Shown: positions 24,401 through 36,549 of the stretch, piece by piece
Layout of the letters: every line of letters begins with the position of its first letter
Numbering within the stretch: position 1 is the stretch's first letter
NCBI RefSeq assembly: GCF_010015445.1
Contig: NC_053119.1
Location: forward strand, 27,231,383-27,295,382
Direction: 5' to 3'
DNA: 64,000 nt
From: Perca fluviatilis
Taxonomy: Eukaryota; Chordata; Actinopteri; Perciformes; Percidae
Notes under the pieces: model-generated
The model's database searches: none
What the model was told of the DNA's origin: nothing
What the model saw: the letters and a program-made list of their open reading frames with translations, nothing else
Made by a program: the position numbers and the translations under genes

Positions 24401-25525
24401 TTGTACACAATAAATAGACACACGAAGGAAGAAAAACTGTATCCTTTCAGTGGTTATTAAACGCAGTGAGGGTGAAATTGAACCATGTTTTTAACAGAAT
24501 TTTGTAATCTCTGCCTGTGTAATACGTATATGTGGAGATCTCGTCAAGGTTAAAAACCAAAGCACCATTCTGTGATGTCATTTGAGAAAAAACTGCTGGA
24601 GCTGCTGCAGCAAGGACTAATTTTGTAGATATTTCTAGCAAATATAGCCATGACAATGTCAACGCATAAAGTGCACTTTAAAATAACTCTTTAGATTCCT
24701 ATTTAGTGTCAGTGAAAAAGATTCAGTATTATTTTTTCTGGGTGAGATTATCGAAGGAGCTTCAGCTGTTTTATTTCTGTCTTTGGTGAAGATAGATGTT
24801 TGTTTTCCCTCTGGACTAAATCTTTCCGGGATGACTTTTAGTAAGTTTTCCCAAGTCAAAACTAGCAATTCTGTACTAGCTCTTAGTTAGGTGGACAATG
24901 AGAATATACCAATGCTAGACTATAATCATTTAAATATTACTTTGCACTATGGAGCCAAATCCAGTGAAGCAGTGGCTAAAAATGAATTGTTCATGATGTC
25001 GACTTTGGAAGAAAGGCAGAGGGAGAGAAAGAGGCACAGATGGCAAGGATCAAAACAGGAAAATCCATAAGAAAAGCTGTGGGTGACAGATGAGACCCAC
25101 ACAAGCAATGCCTCCTTCTTATTATAGCAGGAAGAAGACTCTGGGCAAACAAGTACCAGCAAGTGGATTAGTTAGGTGGAGCATCAGTATCTACTGCACT
25201 GTTTTTTTCGCAGCCCTCTCTGTTGTTGTGTAGAGGGAAATGATCCTCTTTAAATAACAGCAAGTCTGGCTGGAAATTATAAAGATGATGGTAAACAAGC
25301 TTTTCACTTGTATTCCCTCTTTGTTGTGAGCAACTCTTAAAACTGATCTGGTCTGATAGAGAAAGCTGCATGTCAGCTCATGTCTAGATGCTTCTGGATT
25401 CACAGTTGGTGAACTGTGAACCAAATTCCAAGATATTTACATAACACACAGAAATTAAGGATCCACCCATCCGACTCTTTTAGTCCCGATACCTGGGCTT
25501 TGAGTTAGTGTCAGCCAATACAGAG
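21441..25525 (+). other. btbd11 intron 1, no gene seen
   Basis: AT-rich intronic DNA with only chance ORFs. One repeat fragment starts at 22631 (TTAA|AGCGATACTTTGCCG), the left end of a Kolobok-like family whose right end I could not find. Confidence 0.45.
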
Positions 25526-25529
25526 TACT

Positions 25530-25860
25530 GTGACGGCCCTGTGTAATCTGGCAGGGCCTCTCTGTGGGAGTGATGCCTCTCTGGTCTTACCCATCTTTGT
25601 TTCCATCTTTGTTTGAGTTGATTGCAGATCTGGTGCACCTGGGAGCTGGGAGCTGATAAAGCTCCACCTGGTCAGACTAGTTGTCTCTCTCTTCACTACC
25701 ATCCAGACCTGAACCATGGCCTGATCACCCCGCCTTCCACATTTTGTTTTGGGTTTATTTAAGTTAGTTAAGTTCTGTTTAGTTTATTCTTTTGTTAAAT
25801 AAAAACAAAATGGGACGAGCCCCCATTTTGTCACAACCTGGCTCAAAGGCCATGACAAAA
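25530..25860. repeat. Possible solo-LTR-like repeat
   Basis: Starts TGTGACGGCCCTGTG, contains AATAAA at about 25798, and ends near GGCCATGACA. The shape is LTR-like, but I see no target duplication or neighbouring retroviral-type coding sequence. A guess only. Confidence 0.2.
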
Positions 25861-26098
25861 GAGGGAGCGAGGCATCGTAAATGATCAAAAGTAATTTATT
25901 TACATCAACTTTCATCAGATAAATGTGAACATGTTTTCAGCAATTGCACAGTGTGGTCAGCACCAGTCACAAGCAGCTCTATGCTAATGCAGTTACATAA
26001 CCTCATCTGTTGTTTAATCACAGTAACAAATAAAGATGAAAGTCAGAGGACCTGCCAGCAGAAACTTTGCAGATAATTTTATTACTTGTGAGAAAACC

Positions 26099-26100
<2 letters not shown>

Positions 26101-26192
<92 letters not shown>
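26101..26192. repeat. (TG)46 microsatellite
   Basis: Uninterrupted TG dinucleotides over 92 bp. Long perfect arrays like this are highly variable between individuals. Confidence 0.98.
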
Positions 26193-26195
<3 letters not shown>

Positions 26196-26334
26196 AAGAA
26201 CAGCTTAGATTAGTTGGATGGAGACGCTCATTGAATAGCTCCCACTTTTCCTTCTTAGAGTTAAACTTTCTTCTGCTTCAGTATTGACATAAAACTATTT
26301 TAGCTGTTTTAATATTTATATAACTGTTTCTGTT

Positions 26335-26412
26335 CTTTAATGTTTTATGTAAAGCACTTTGAATTGCCTTGTTGCTGAAATGTACTATACAAATAAAGCT
26401 GCCTTGCCTTTA
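26335..26412 (+). mobile_element. Retroposon 3' tail
   Basis: TGTAAAGCACTTTGAATTGC then ACTATACAAATAAAGCTGCC, the recurring 3' end of fish LINE/SINE copies, ending in TGCCTTGCCTT. Confidence 0.45.
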
Positions 26413-26451
26413 AGAAATGTGCTTTTTGCACGATGCCACTCAGAGTGTAAG

Positions 26452-26916
26452 TGTAAAGACTAGAAAAATAGGTGAAAACAGCCAGCTTGGCTCTGTCCGA
26501 AGGTAACAAAATCCACCTTGCAGCACATTTAAAGCTCACTGATTAACATGTTATATGTTGTTTATTTAATCTGAGCAAAAACCATAAAGTTAAAATGTCA
26601 AACATCAAAGGTAGGTTAACTTTCTGGATACTTGTCACTGTGAGGTTGCGCAGCAACCAGAGGAGACTCCAGGACACAAACAACAACAAGATACTGTATA
26701 ACATATGACAATCAGTGACTTTTAGAGGTGCTGATAGATGGATTTTGCTACTTTTGGACAGAGCCAGGCTAGCTGTTTCCCCATTTCCAGTGTTTTTTTA
26801 TGTTAAGGTAAGCTAACTGTATGTAACAGACCAACATGAGAGAGGAATTGATCTTCTCATCTTACTTTTAACAAGAAAGAGAATAACAAATTTCCCAAGA
26901 TGTTGACCTATTCCTT
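26452..26916. mobile_element. Kolobok-like common teleost repeat (family B), copy
   Basis: Contains GGCTCTGTCCGAAGGTAACA, TAACATGTTATATGTTGTTT and the right end TTTCCCAAGATGTTGACCTA followed by TTCCTTTTAA. The left end is truncated. Confidence 0.55.
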
Positions 26917-26947
26917 TTAAGATCACCACTAGTATTTTGTCTCTGAG

Positions 26948-27577
26948 GGCATTTTCATACCTATAGGTCGTTTTCTCTGGTCTAACTCCATTGATGAGTT
27001 TGTGAACTTGGAGCGTTTTCCCTTGGTTCGATTTAGTTTCACACAGAGAAAAATCCAAGCGAACCTAAATGCAGTATACACAGGAAGAAGATTCTGTGTT
27101 CTGGAATTATGAATATTTATCTCATATCGCCATGGTCAAACCAGCTTATTTCATTCCATCTGCTCTCCGAAACTTTGATCTGCTCTGCTGGTGTCTGTCT
27201 CCAACTTTAGCAGCGGCTGTTTTGACCACAAAGATGCGAGCTTAACCGCAGTCTATTTTTGTGAAAGAAACATTGTTACAGTTTGCATGCTTTGTGCACT
27301 GAGATTGCAAAAAAACACCTGACTACAGGAGCCGTTAAGCTCAAACTTGCAGAGTACACCTGGTAGTTGAGTCGGATCGAGGTCGGATCACGTTTTCAAC
27401 ACAAACAAACCCTGCAGAGTTTGTTTGTAACCGGAGCGGACCACCTCTGGTCCAGGCCGAGTTTCGATCCTCACCTGAGTGTGATTGCTGTTTTCACACC
27501 TGCCCAAACCAACCGCACAATGGGGGTAAACGCTACAGGGTTCAATTCAACCGAACTAAACAAGGCAGGTGTAAGAA
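26948..27577. mobile_element. Inverted-repeat element, about 630 bp
   Basis: Left GCATTTTCATACCTATAGG and right AACCGAACTAAACAAGGCAG...TGTAAGAAAA are imperfect inverted copies. CGGATCGAGGTCGGATCACG and GGAGCGGACCACC inside are typical of a common fish MITE. Borders approximate. Confidence 0.4.
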
Positions 27578-28472
27578 AAAAAAAAAAAAAACCTGAAACC
27601 TTGGCTTTCCGAAAACCTTTGGCAGAAGATTTGTCAAGGTGAAGAAAATCTGCTCCTATATACCCTCTAAGCTGCCAATGTTCAACTCTCCTGCAGTGAA
27701 GCTAATCCATGGCTGTAGTACAGTAAGCCGTGGGAGTGTGAACGTGATTGTGGGGAGCTGGCCTTTTATTATTTCAGTCTTTTAGAAACCACTTTATGCG
27801 TTTTTCATCTGCACATGAGGAATATAGAGCCATCAGCCAGATAAACACAGAGCAGATATAGTTCATGTGACAGAAATAAACACTCTGCTTCTGACATGCT
27901 AGCGTTCCCAGGGAATAAAACATGTACTTTCACTGGAGGACGTAATTATCCTTGAATATATGGATGTATACGCTGGTGTGCGCTGATCACTGCTGCGTTC
28001 TGTTGTGTCATTAGTTAATCATTTACAAGCTGCTCGGTGGTTTGGAGTCACCCCTAAAATCTGAGAAATCATTTATTTTTTGACTAATTGACAATATTAC
28101 ATCAACCTGAATATACCCATTTACTCTCAGTCTGCCTCATCTACAGTACATCAGAAACTGTTTTCCCACATTTGCCAGAATGCATTTCAACAATCCTCTG
28201 GATGTGCCTGAACTCGTTCTATTCATTTGCAGCAGATAATGACAGTAGGACCAAGAGAGCAAGTTTTTCTAGCTGAGGAAGACTCAAGAGTTGCATCCCT
28301 TCATCAGAACTGGTCTTGTGGGTGCAATGGGTCTGTTGAGGTGTCTGTAGGTAAAGAAATGAGTATACACATTAAACAGAGATTTAGCAATACTGAAGTC
28401 AGTATCAGTATTGAGGGTCCAAATAGTGAAATTTAAGTACACTTTTCTGTAGAAAATATTGCTAATTTAGCT
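27578..28472 (+). other. btbd11 intron 1, no feature seen
   Basis: No recognisable exon, repeat boundary or RNA. Confidence 0.4.
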
Positions 28473-28697
28473 CCCATTTTGCATTTATTAAGATTATGTA
28501 TTAAATTGGGTCTTAAAATACTGGAATCAGGCTATCAAATACTCATTCCCATTTTGCATTTATTAAGATTATGTATTAAATTGGGTCTTAAAATACTGGA
28601 ATCAGGCTATCAAATACTCATTCCCATTTTGCATTTATTAAGATTATGTATTAAATTGGGTCTTAAAATACTGGAATCAGGATATCAAATACTCATT
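28473..28697. repeat. Three tandem copies of a 75-bp unit
   Basis: Units start at 28473, 28548 and 28623 (CCCATTTTGCATTTATTAAG) and differ at about one site (GGCTATC against GGATATC). Because 75 is a multiple of 3, the open frame from 28479 repeats a 25-residue peptide. This is a by-product of the tandem array, not evidence of a gene. Confidence 0.95.
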
Positions 28698-28928
28698 ACA
28701 TGTACGTATTTATGTATGTAAACCCTTCAAATTACCAGAAACAAAATTACTGAGGACATCACCTCAGTATCCTTAATGGTAGCTACAGCCTTGACTATGG
28801 ATTTTAATTTTAATTTTATATTGAGTCTGAAGAGACTTATTTTGAGACAACAAATGCAACATTTAGTTTCAGAGTCACAGACAGATTTCCTGTGTTTTAG
28901 GTTGAATTTTCCATTTTAATTGTTGTCT

Positions 28929-29317
28929 TTAAAGCTATAGTGCGTAGTTTCTGTCGCCCCCATGAGGGATTTCTAAGTAATGACAACAACACTGTCAGCG
29001 CATCCACATGACTCAAGCCTTCACCCCCACCCTTCCTCCATGCAGTTGCTAGTAGCGTTGATCCCGTCAAATCAAGGAGGACACGGAGGATTAAAATAAA
29101 CATGATGGACTCCTCAGAAGAGGTAAATATCACTCGAGATTCTGCACGCCAAAGTTGCCGGACGACACCATATTGTAAACATAGCCATACTGAGGAATAC
29201 AGAGGGAGTTTAGTGGAGCTGATAGGCTTAATTAGCTTTGTATCAACTCACTTGGCATGTGTTTGGTTTGAATGTAACAGTTCATTAATATAAAATAGTT
29301 GCGCACTATAGCTTTAA
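28929..29317. mobile_element. Kolobok-like MITE (family C)
   Basis: TTAA|AGCTATAGTGCG and CGCACTATAGCT|TTAA ends with a perfect TTAA duplication; 381 bp between. Non-coding. Confidence 0.75.
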
Positions 29318-30552
29318 ATATGTTGGCTTGCAACAATGAAACAACACGAGGAAAGTGCACATACTGCGGCTTAGTAGCATTCTAGGAGGCGTTGAACCTG
29401 CTGATGATTCTGTTCCAACGGACCGGTATCCCATTACCTCCCATGAGAGCTCAGAGCACTGACCTTTGGACTGTGTGTGTTATTGCGTATATACTGTGTG
29501 CACGTTTGAGAAAAGTGAATACGCCATTCCTTTTTTTTTCTATTTTCCATTGTGCAATTGCCTCAATCACAGCTCGTGAGCTGAAGAATTAAGCCAGATG
29601 ATTTTAATAAGATGTGACTAAATGGATGTCTTCTACTTGTCTCTCCTCACCCCCTCTCTGTCTTTTCCCTTCTTTTTTACTGCTCTTTTCTCATTCTCGC
29701 TGTCTTGCTTCTTCATTTTCTCCTATCCGTTTCAGTCCAGCTTTTTCATTCAATGCAGATCAAATGAGTCTACATTCTGCCACCGCCTTGATGGAGAGTA
29801 AGTAACCTTGTCCCGTGCTACATGTCTGGCAACGCTCTAATAGTTCTGTCAATCTAGACATGGAAGGCCCCCGCTGGCAAGCTTGCACTGCAGACAAACA
29901 CGTGTCTGAACCATGACAGATCTCTAGATCGAACTATAATCTGTAACTGTAGTGTGCACTGCGGAGTGGGCTGGGCGTAGCCTGGGTGATTTGAGAGAAA
30001 GTCAATGAAAAATGTGCCAGACTACAAGTCTTTTCTTGAGTATCAATCAGAATTTTTAATACTAGGTCCACATATCATGCTGAACAGCTTTTACTCAAAC
30101 TCTGTACTTAAACAGCTGAATGTTGGACATCTTCTCGATCCTTCACTCCAACTGAGTGAGTTTGCTCAACTTCCAGCTGAACTAGAAGCATATGGTACAG
30201 ATTACCACAGGAGAAGGTACATACATCTATTTTGTTCATGGCATTTTTTTTATTACTAACATATGCTGGTTCCTGCTTTTCTCCCATTTCATTCTTAAAG
30301 TGGACCACAGACTGTCAGAATAACAACCAGACTGTGAAAAGACAGATGCAAGCAGCAACTGTAACTTCTGCCCTGAAAAACATTCAGACATCTGACTGTA
30401 TATTTTCTTATGGCAGCCATAGTATGGCAGCATATCGTACCTTATAGCTAAAAGATAAATATTTAATGTAATTAATAATTAAGAGTACTGTATATTGTAT
30501 TAATCACTCCTCGAACTATGTTATGGGGAAATTATCTTTATTATTATTTTTT
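29318..30552 (+). other. btbd11 intron 1, no gene seen
   Basis: Only chance ORFs on both strands. Confidence 0.4.
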
Positions 30553-30726
30553 TTTAAGATAATTTTTTGGCCTTTTCCGCCTTTAATTTTCGCTAGACAG
30601 CTCGTGAGAAAGGGGGAAGACATGCAGGAAATCGTCAGGTCGGATTCAAACCCTGGACCTCTGCGTTGAGGCATAAACCTCTCATTACATGTGCGCCTGC
30701 TCCACCCACTGATCCAACCCAGCCAC
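30553..30726 (-). mobile_element. tRNA-derived SINE, minus orientation
   Basis: On minus it reads TGGCTGGGTTGGATCAGTGG at the head, then the B-box-like CCAGGGTTTGAATCCGACC and a pyrimidine-rich body ending at a T/A tract. Same general family as the SINEs at 20978 and 30880. Confidence 0.65.
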
Positions 30727-30879
30727 AACTTTGCCCCATTTTTACTACTTGTAAGGATTTAGAGGAGATCATTTACTAATGACACGCTTATGTGATGATT
30801 ACAGATGAAGCAGATCTTTTCAAAATATTTCTGACAATGGGATTCAGAGAAGGCTGAGTTAAAAAGAGTGGTAAAAGTT

Positions 30880-31003
30880 GGGGAGCCTCTAGCTCACCCA
30901 GTAAGAGCGTGCGCCCCAATTAGGCTGAGTCCTTGGCAGCACCCTGGTTTTGATTCCAACCGGCGTCCCTTTGTTGTGTGTCATCCTCTCTCTTTCTAAA
31001 AGT
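30880..31003 (+). mobile_element. tRNA-derived SINE, plus orientation
   Basis: GGGAGCCTCTAGCTCACCCA then AAGAGCGTGCGCCCC, a degraded B-box TGGTTTTGATTCCAACC and the body GTGTGTCATCCTCTCTCTTT. It lies 150 bp from the oppositely oriented copy. Confidence 0.6.
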
Positions 31004-31539
31004 TAAATATACCCTTTTTTAAACTTACCCTTTAAACCAAATCTACCTACAGGTACAAATAGGTAACCTAACTTATTGACGTTGTGACAACAAATGGCAT
31101 CATAGTTGCAGTTCAAGTGTATCTCTATACCTAATTCTTAACTGCAAAGAATATTTTATATTCAAAATGGGGCAATTTGTCTTCGTAGCTGACTTGCTAT
31201 TGTTAGCCACTGGTAATCCTACATTCAGGAATCTCCTGGTTTAGTTCAGAGTTAGGGTTGTGTGAAACCCTGTAGTTGCACTGTGAGGACAGGACTTCTG
31301 ATGTGCTGCTGCATGCAGTCACCAGGGCCAATGGCCCCTTCCCTACTTCCGGCGTCCTAGCTCAGACCACACCCATCTTCGAACTTGGCCTTCATTTTGA
31401 TGTCAACTACACATCTGTAAAGTTTTGTGATTGCATCTTGCATGGTGACGATGCTATCGCAGTGACAAAATGTGTCTACAGACAGACAGACAGACAGAAA
31501 GTTTAAACACCTGGCAACGTTAAACGTCAAAAACCACCT

Positions 31540-31990
31540 CTTTAGTAGTTGCTGAGGTTAGGGAATGGCGCTAGAGTTAAAGTTAGGGGTTCACCAAAGG
31601 CATTAGCATACATCCTCTGGGCACCATGGATATCTGTACCGTCTTTTGTGTCAATCCAAGTTGTAGATGTTGAGATATTTGACGGAGTGACAACTTTTGA
31701 TCTGCTGGTGTCCCTAGAATGTATCGTCTAGGGGGTTTAGCAATCCATTCAATAATTGTCAAGATATTTCACTCAACCACAAATGTCAACATTCTGGTGG
31801 CGGTAGAGGAAAAGGCAGGGGATCACTAAATTCAGTAGAATTCATCACCCGGGGACCATGCATGTCTGTACAAAACTTCATGGCAATCGATGCAATAGTT
31901 GTTGAGATATTTCAAACTGGACCAACCAATGGTAGACAGAACCGACTGACGACATCGCCATCCCAAGAGCCATGCCGCTAGCTTGGCTAA
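31540..31990. mobile_element. LINE-like 3' UTR repeat
   Basis: GGCACCATGGATATCTGTAC and GGGACCATGCATGTCTGTAC with AACTTCATGGCAATCGATGC and TTGTTGAGATATTTC form a duplicated motif that recurs in fish LINE tails. No coding part was found. Confidence 0.4.
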
Positions 31991-31999
31991 AAATGCCCT

Positions 32000-32640
32000 A
32001 AGAAACACATTCCGCATGTTCTCAGGTCGAATGGATACGCAGTGCATTTTAGGGAGAAACATTGGAAGTTAAAAGCTATGTTTGTTTACAGTGAACTCTC
32101 CACTGTATTTTTAATATCCAGAGCAAATTTCTGGAAAACACACAACTGCGGTAGTACATTAGTGATCATTCTACGCCTTCGGCTTCGTGATGAATCATGC
32201 ACAAGTTGAAGGAGCTGATGGGATTACGTTTTCACTAAAATTGTACCTCATACGATTTTCATGTGACAAATCAAATTGATTGTTTGATTGTCTGATCAAG
32301 GGCCATTATAAATGACTCAGTCTTGTCATTATGCTCTGACTATTCTTTTAGTTCAGTCACTGTCTCTCTTTGGACAGACAGACATTCAGAGCTCTCTCTG
32401 ACTCACAGGACAGAGAGGAGTTGAGTGGATGACACACTGCTGGTGAGACAGGTGTGTCTGTCAGTTTTATACCTGGCACGATGTTGCATCAGCTCAGCTA
32501 CACAGGTCTGATCCACAAAGGAGCACTGGGAGGATGAGTTACAGGATGCTGGGAGGAAGGGCTGTTCACTTTCAGTTCATTTCCAAACCCACTTAAAAAT
32601 ACATGAAGCAAGGAATTCTCATGAATTCTATGCATTGCAT
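32000..32640 (+). other. btbd11 intron 1, no feature seen
   Basis: No repeat edge or ORF of note. Confidence 0.35.
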
Positions 32641-32650
32641 GAATATAGTT

Positions 32651-33183
32651 CAGTCCCTACAAGATTTTACGGCCTTTTTTTTTTTTAGATTGTTGCGGCC
32701 CAAAATGCCTGATTTCACGGGAGCTTTAGTATAAAAAAATTGCGATTAAAGTTGTGATGTCTTTTGTATGTTTGTTGCAATGAAGTTGCGGGAGACAGTG
32801 ATGCAATTTTTTTTTGTATAGTTCTTTAAAAATAAAAAAGAAACTTGTTTTTGGGGAGAATAAAACTACTCTGGGCTGAGATTTCCTAGTAACCTTACCA
32901 AAAAGGCTCAGGATGCTGCAAATGTTGGTATAATATGAAAATGGCTGGTGGATTTAAAACAAAAAATAATAATTAATTGAATGAATCAAATTTGAACATG
33001 TGTCACTGTCAGTGGCTTGTTGATCTTTGTATTGTTAGTTAATTTCCTAACCTGGCCTGGGACACACATTCATACGGTTTGAAGTACTGAATTGAACTTA
33101 TCATTGCACTTACAATAACGAGCGCAGCTGTCCTCAATTTAGGTCAGCGTGTCGTCTCATCTCCGTTTTTTCCTGCATCCACC

Positions 33184-33227
<44 letters not shown>

Positions 33228-33690
33228 AAGCGTCAGTCGCGGGGGGGAACGGAGCAGCAGCCCCACCCGCTGCAGAGAGCCGACAGCCAGGATTGAAACG
33301 GCAGCAACTTCAGCAACTTTTAAATCGTTACAGTCTACATTGATGTTAAAATGTATACAGGTTGGCAGGACGGTCTGAAATGTTTTGCACGGTCTTTCGC
33401 TGTACGTATTGTTGGTAAATGTGAGATGTTCGAGTCACACACACGTCTCGTCTTCATATCACAAACAAGGAAATGATCGACCCGTTCTCACTCCCGCTTA
33501 GTCATTGGCTCTCAGAGTGCACGTGGGACTGCTGTGATTGGTTGAAATCGCGGAAAACTTCAGGTTATTGGTCAAAAATGGGAAAAACCCTGCTTAATCT
33601 CTGGGGTGGAAGGATAGTCATACACCAGTTGCCCCACTGGTTAAATCCTCTTGTCCCAGTGTCCCAATATAATCATTAATCTTCCATACC
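32651..33690. mobile_element. Probable hAT-type non-autonomous element, right end uncertain
   Basis: Starts CAGTCCCTACAAGATTTTAC, close to the CAGTCCCTCCAGGATTTTGC terminus that I recognise from many fish copies, and contains GCGGCCCAAAATGCCTGA. A matching right terminus was not found. The segment 33184-33226 is a (TG)n run inside it. Confidence 0.3.
33184..33226. repeat. (GT)n microsatellite, one interruption
   Basis: TG repeats with a TTTG break at about 33196-33200. Confidence 0.95.
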
Positions 33691-33699
33691 AAACACGAC

Positions 33700-34555
33700 C
33701 AGAGAGTGGTGAAATTAAATAAATGAAGCACAAAAAGTCCCACCTCTGAAAATGTCAAATTCAGGCTTGTTCTTCAACCAGGATATATATCACTGATTGT
33801 CTCTGGGGCGATGATGTCTGATTGAAAAAAGGATTTCTTCTTATTGTAACCTTTTGCACACCTGCAGAACTTAACCCAGTGAATGAAATGATGAATTCAA
33901 CCTTTGCTGCACTCCCACAGAGAGCCGCAGCGTATTTTGTGTTTGAGCATGTGCCGTGTGCCGTGTGCAATCACACAGATAGAGTTATTTAGAGAAAGAG
34001 GCGGAGGAGAGAAGAGAAGCAGATGGAAGGCAGGATGCGAAAACAAGAGGAAAACATTGGGACTGAGAGTTCGAAAAGAAGACACGGCCCATTTTGTTTC
34101 TGTGTGAGTGTGTGTGTGACAGATGAGATCTGAAGTGAACTATTAGGGTCGCCTCAGCTGGAGAGGGAAGCTGCATCCATCTAATTTGGTCTATTTGCTT
34201 GCCTGTCAGTGGCTCGAACCAAGTAGGCTAAGCGACACCTAAACGCAGCGCTGCCACAGTGACTGTAGATTCCAGCACTTGAAAAGATGGATGACAGTAG
34301 TTCGAAGAGGAAGGCAGGAGATGCAGCAGTACACTAAACCGCTGATGGGTGAGGTCAGGTGTGTGTGTGTGTGTGTGTGTGGGAGTGTGGAGGGGTTAAT
34401 AAACAGGATGGTTAGTCAAAAGAAGACAGTTGGAAATGCAAGTCTGCCAATAGAGGTTTTTTTTTTTTTTTAGCTTCTCGCTGTGATAAGTATGATGCAA
34501 AGATGTGATTTTCAGCTTTGTAATCACATATTGATGATGCAAGATCATTAGGGCC
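33700..34555 (+). other. btbd11 intron 1, no gene seen
   Basis: Contains a (GT)11 run at 34359-34381 and a T12 run near 34459; otherwise nothing supported. Confidence 0.35.
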
Positions 34556-34561
34556 TTCTGC

Positions 34562-35618
34562 CAATGGTGCAAAGTACATTTATTCAAGTACTGCATTCAA
34601 GTACAATGTTGAGATACTTGTACTTTACTGTAATAGTTTCCATTTTTTGTTAAGCTACCTAAAGGCAGGGTTGGTAATGTTGAAAAGCTATATTTGAAAG
34701 TAGCATCTCCTCAGGGCTCCGTCTAACCCCTGCCCCTGCCTTCATGGCTCCCCCCACACACAGACGTGCACGAGCCCCGCTGCATCGCTGCTTCAGAGAA
34801 GAGCGGAGAAGGGGCCGCAATTTCACTCCAAAACTACTTTATGTCCCATTCACCGATAAGCAAACACCTAAAGTTACTTTTGTTGAGATTTCACCTCCTT
34901 TCTCCAGTAGATTTGCAGGAACTCCGGCGGCGACATTGAGCTCAGGTTCGTACACGGGAGGGGTAGAGTACGCGCAGCGGGGCAAGGAGGCATTTCATTG
35001 GTCGCAGCCGCGAGGCAGTGATTGGATTGGTGGGCAATTTTATTAATTTATTAGGATTAGAGCAGCTACAGATGACAGTTCTTTGCTCCTTTTTCAGAGC
35101 CGTAAGTCATTTTTTGCTGTCGGGGTGTAAAGACCATTTCAAACAATATATAAAAAAGTGTACATTGGAAATAGTTATCAACCCTGCCTTTAATACTTCT
35201 ACTACACAGAATATTTCAGAGGAAAATATTGTACTTCATATTGTATTGTTGTGTTGTTTTGCAGCTATAGGTACTAATTACTTTACAGTCGAACATTTTT
35301 TCTTATAAAATATATCATCATCTTATAAAATATAATGCATTGTTACTGTATTAATACCAATTGTCCATTAATATGATATGTTATTGTATTATTATTGATA
35401 TTATTATTGATTGTTATTGATAATATAAACGTCTGGAAGTTATTCTGCATAATGAGTTCTTTTACTTTTGATTGTTTAAGTACATTTTACTGCTAACACA
35501 TCTCTACTTTTAGTAACATTTTGAATGCAGGACTGTTATTTGTTATGGAGTATTTTTTTTAAATTGTGGTACTGATACTTTTTCTAGAGTAAAGGATTAA
35601 AGTATTTCTTCCACCATG
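34562..35618. mobile_element. hAT-type MITE (CAGTGGTGGAA family), copy 1, split by a Kolobok-like MITE
   Basis: Left CAATGGTGCAAAGTACATTT ... TACTTGTACTTTACTGTAAT and right TAAAGGATTAAAGTATTTCT ... CCACCATG match the ends of the family copy at 62378-63675. The target duplication is not visible. Confidence 0.55.
34659..35193. mobile_element. Kolobok-like MITE (family D) nested in the 34562-35618 element
   Basis: CTAA|AGGCAGGGTTGGTAAT and the complement ending AACCCTGCCT|TTAA; 527 bp between. The GC-rich interior gives a 100-codon chance ORF. The CTAA/TTAA pair is a TTAA duplication with one substitution. Confidence 0.7.
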
Positions 35619-36038
35619 ACCAGCAGTATGAACTGTGCTCACCACAAGTTGGGGCTCAGAGCGAAAAGTGTAGCGTTTACATCAGTTTACATCAGTTTAC
35701 CTCACAAATGAGCCCCAGGTAGCAGAAAAGAGCAAGGAACAAGCCTGAAAGTTGTGAATTATGTATTTCAGATCAATAATGTTCAAAGGAAGGCGATTAA
35801 AGTTTGTGCTCAGACTTCAAACGTTTTCAAATTTGACTTTATTTGTTGACGATTCAATGATCGCTGCAAGTGAAGTTACCTAAAGGCAACCTGTGATAGA
35901 TGAAAACCTCATTCCCACCCTGATATACCTGTGGCATACAGTAAGATGTTCATCAACCTACACCATACTTAGCCTGGGCACTGTGCTGTGGACATCCCCT
36001 CACAGTGAGCACAGCTCCTGCTGATCATATATTGAAGG

Positions 36039-36546
36039 CCTTAGATCACGTCCCGCGGGCCGAACCCAGCCACTCGCAAATTTTGATCCGGCCCACATAT
36101 CAATTTAAGTTTACAATACATTTTGGCCCACCCAGTTGTGCGCCAAACCAAAAAGACGGGACGCTGTTTTCAAACTGCAATTACGTGACACCCAAAGCAG
36201 AATTTGGCAGATTTGCCGACTTTGAGACTCAGAAATGTCCACAGAACATAAAAAGAGTTTTCATATTCAGGCTGTGTAACAAGTCGTTATGAGTCGGCTG
36301 TGTGGTAACTGCTTTTAAAAATGTAATCATTGTTTTGCTTGATTTGCTAAACTCTATGATGGCAAAGGGACTTTTTTTTAGGGTGAGAAGACTATATGAG
36401 ATATGCAGTATTACAGTCAAAAATATTTTACTTTTTCCATGAAATAAAAGCATGCCAATAAACTAAACATATCTGGCCCTTGATGTGATTCTCATTTTCC
36501 AGCGTGGCCCTTAGTGACATTGGGTTTAACGCCCCCTGCCTTAGAT
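36039..36546. mobile_element. hAT-type non-autonomous element
   Basis: Flanked by perfect 8-bp direct repeats CCTTAGAT (36039-36046 and 36539-36546). The element begins CACGTCCCGCGGGCC and ends AACGCCCCCTG. GCGGGCCGAACCC near one end and CGTGGCCCTTAG near the other are typical of fish hAT copies. Confidence 0.65.
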
Positions 36547-36549
36547 CAT

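Noticed and set aside
25530..25860. Solo LTR of a retrotransposon
   Set aside because: Kept only as a very weak repeat call: TG...CA-like ends and AATAAA are present, but no target duplication was found.
28473..28697. CRISPR-like regular repeats
   Set aside because: Directly tandem without spacers, and the genome is vertebrate.
28479..28721. Repetitive peptide frame
   Set aside because: Produced by a 75-bp tandem repeat whose length is a multiple of three; no start context or homology.
34744..35046. 100-codon frame in a GC-rich block
   Set aside because: Lies entirely inside the Kolobok-like MITE at 34659-35193.
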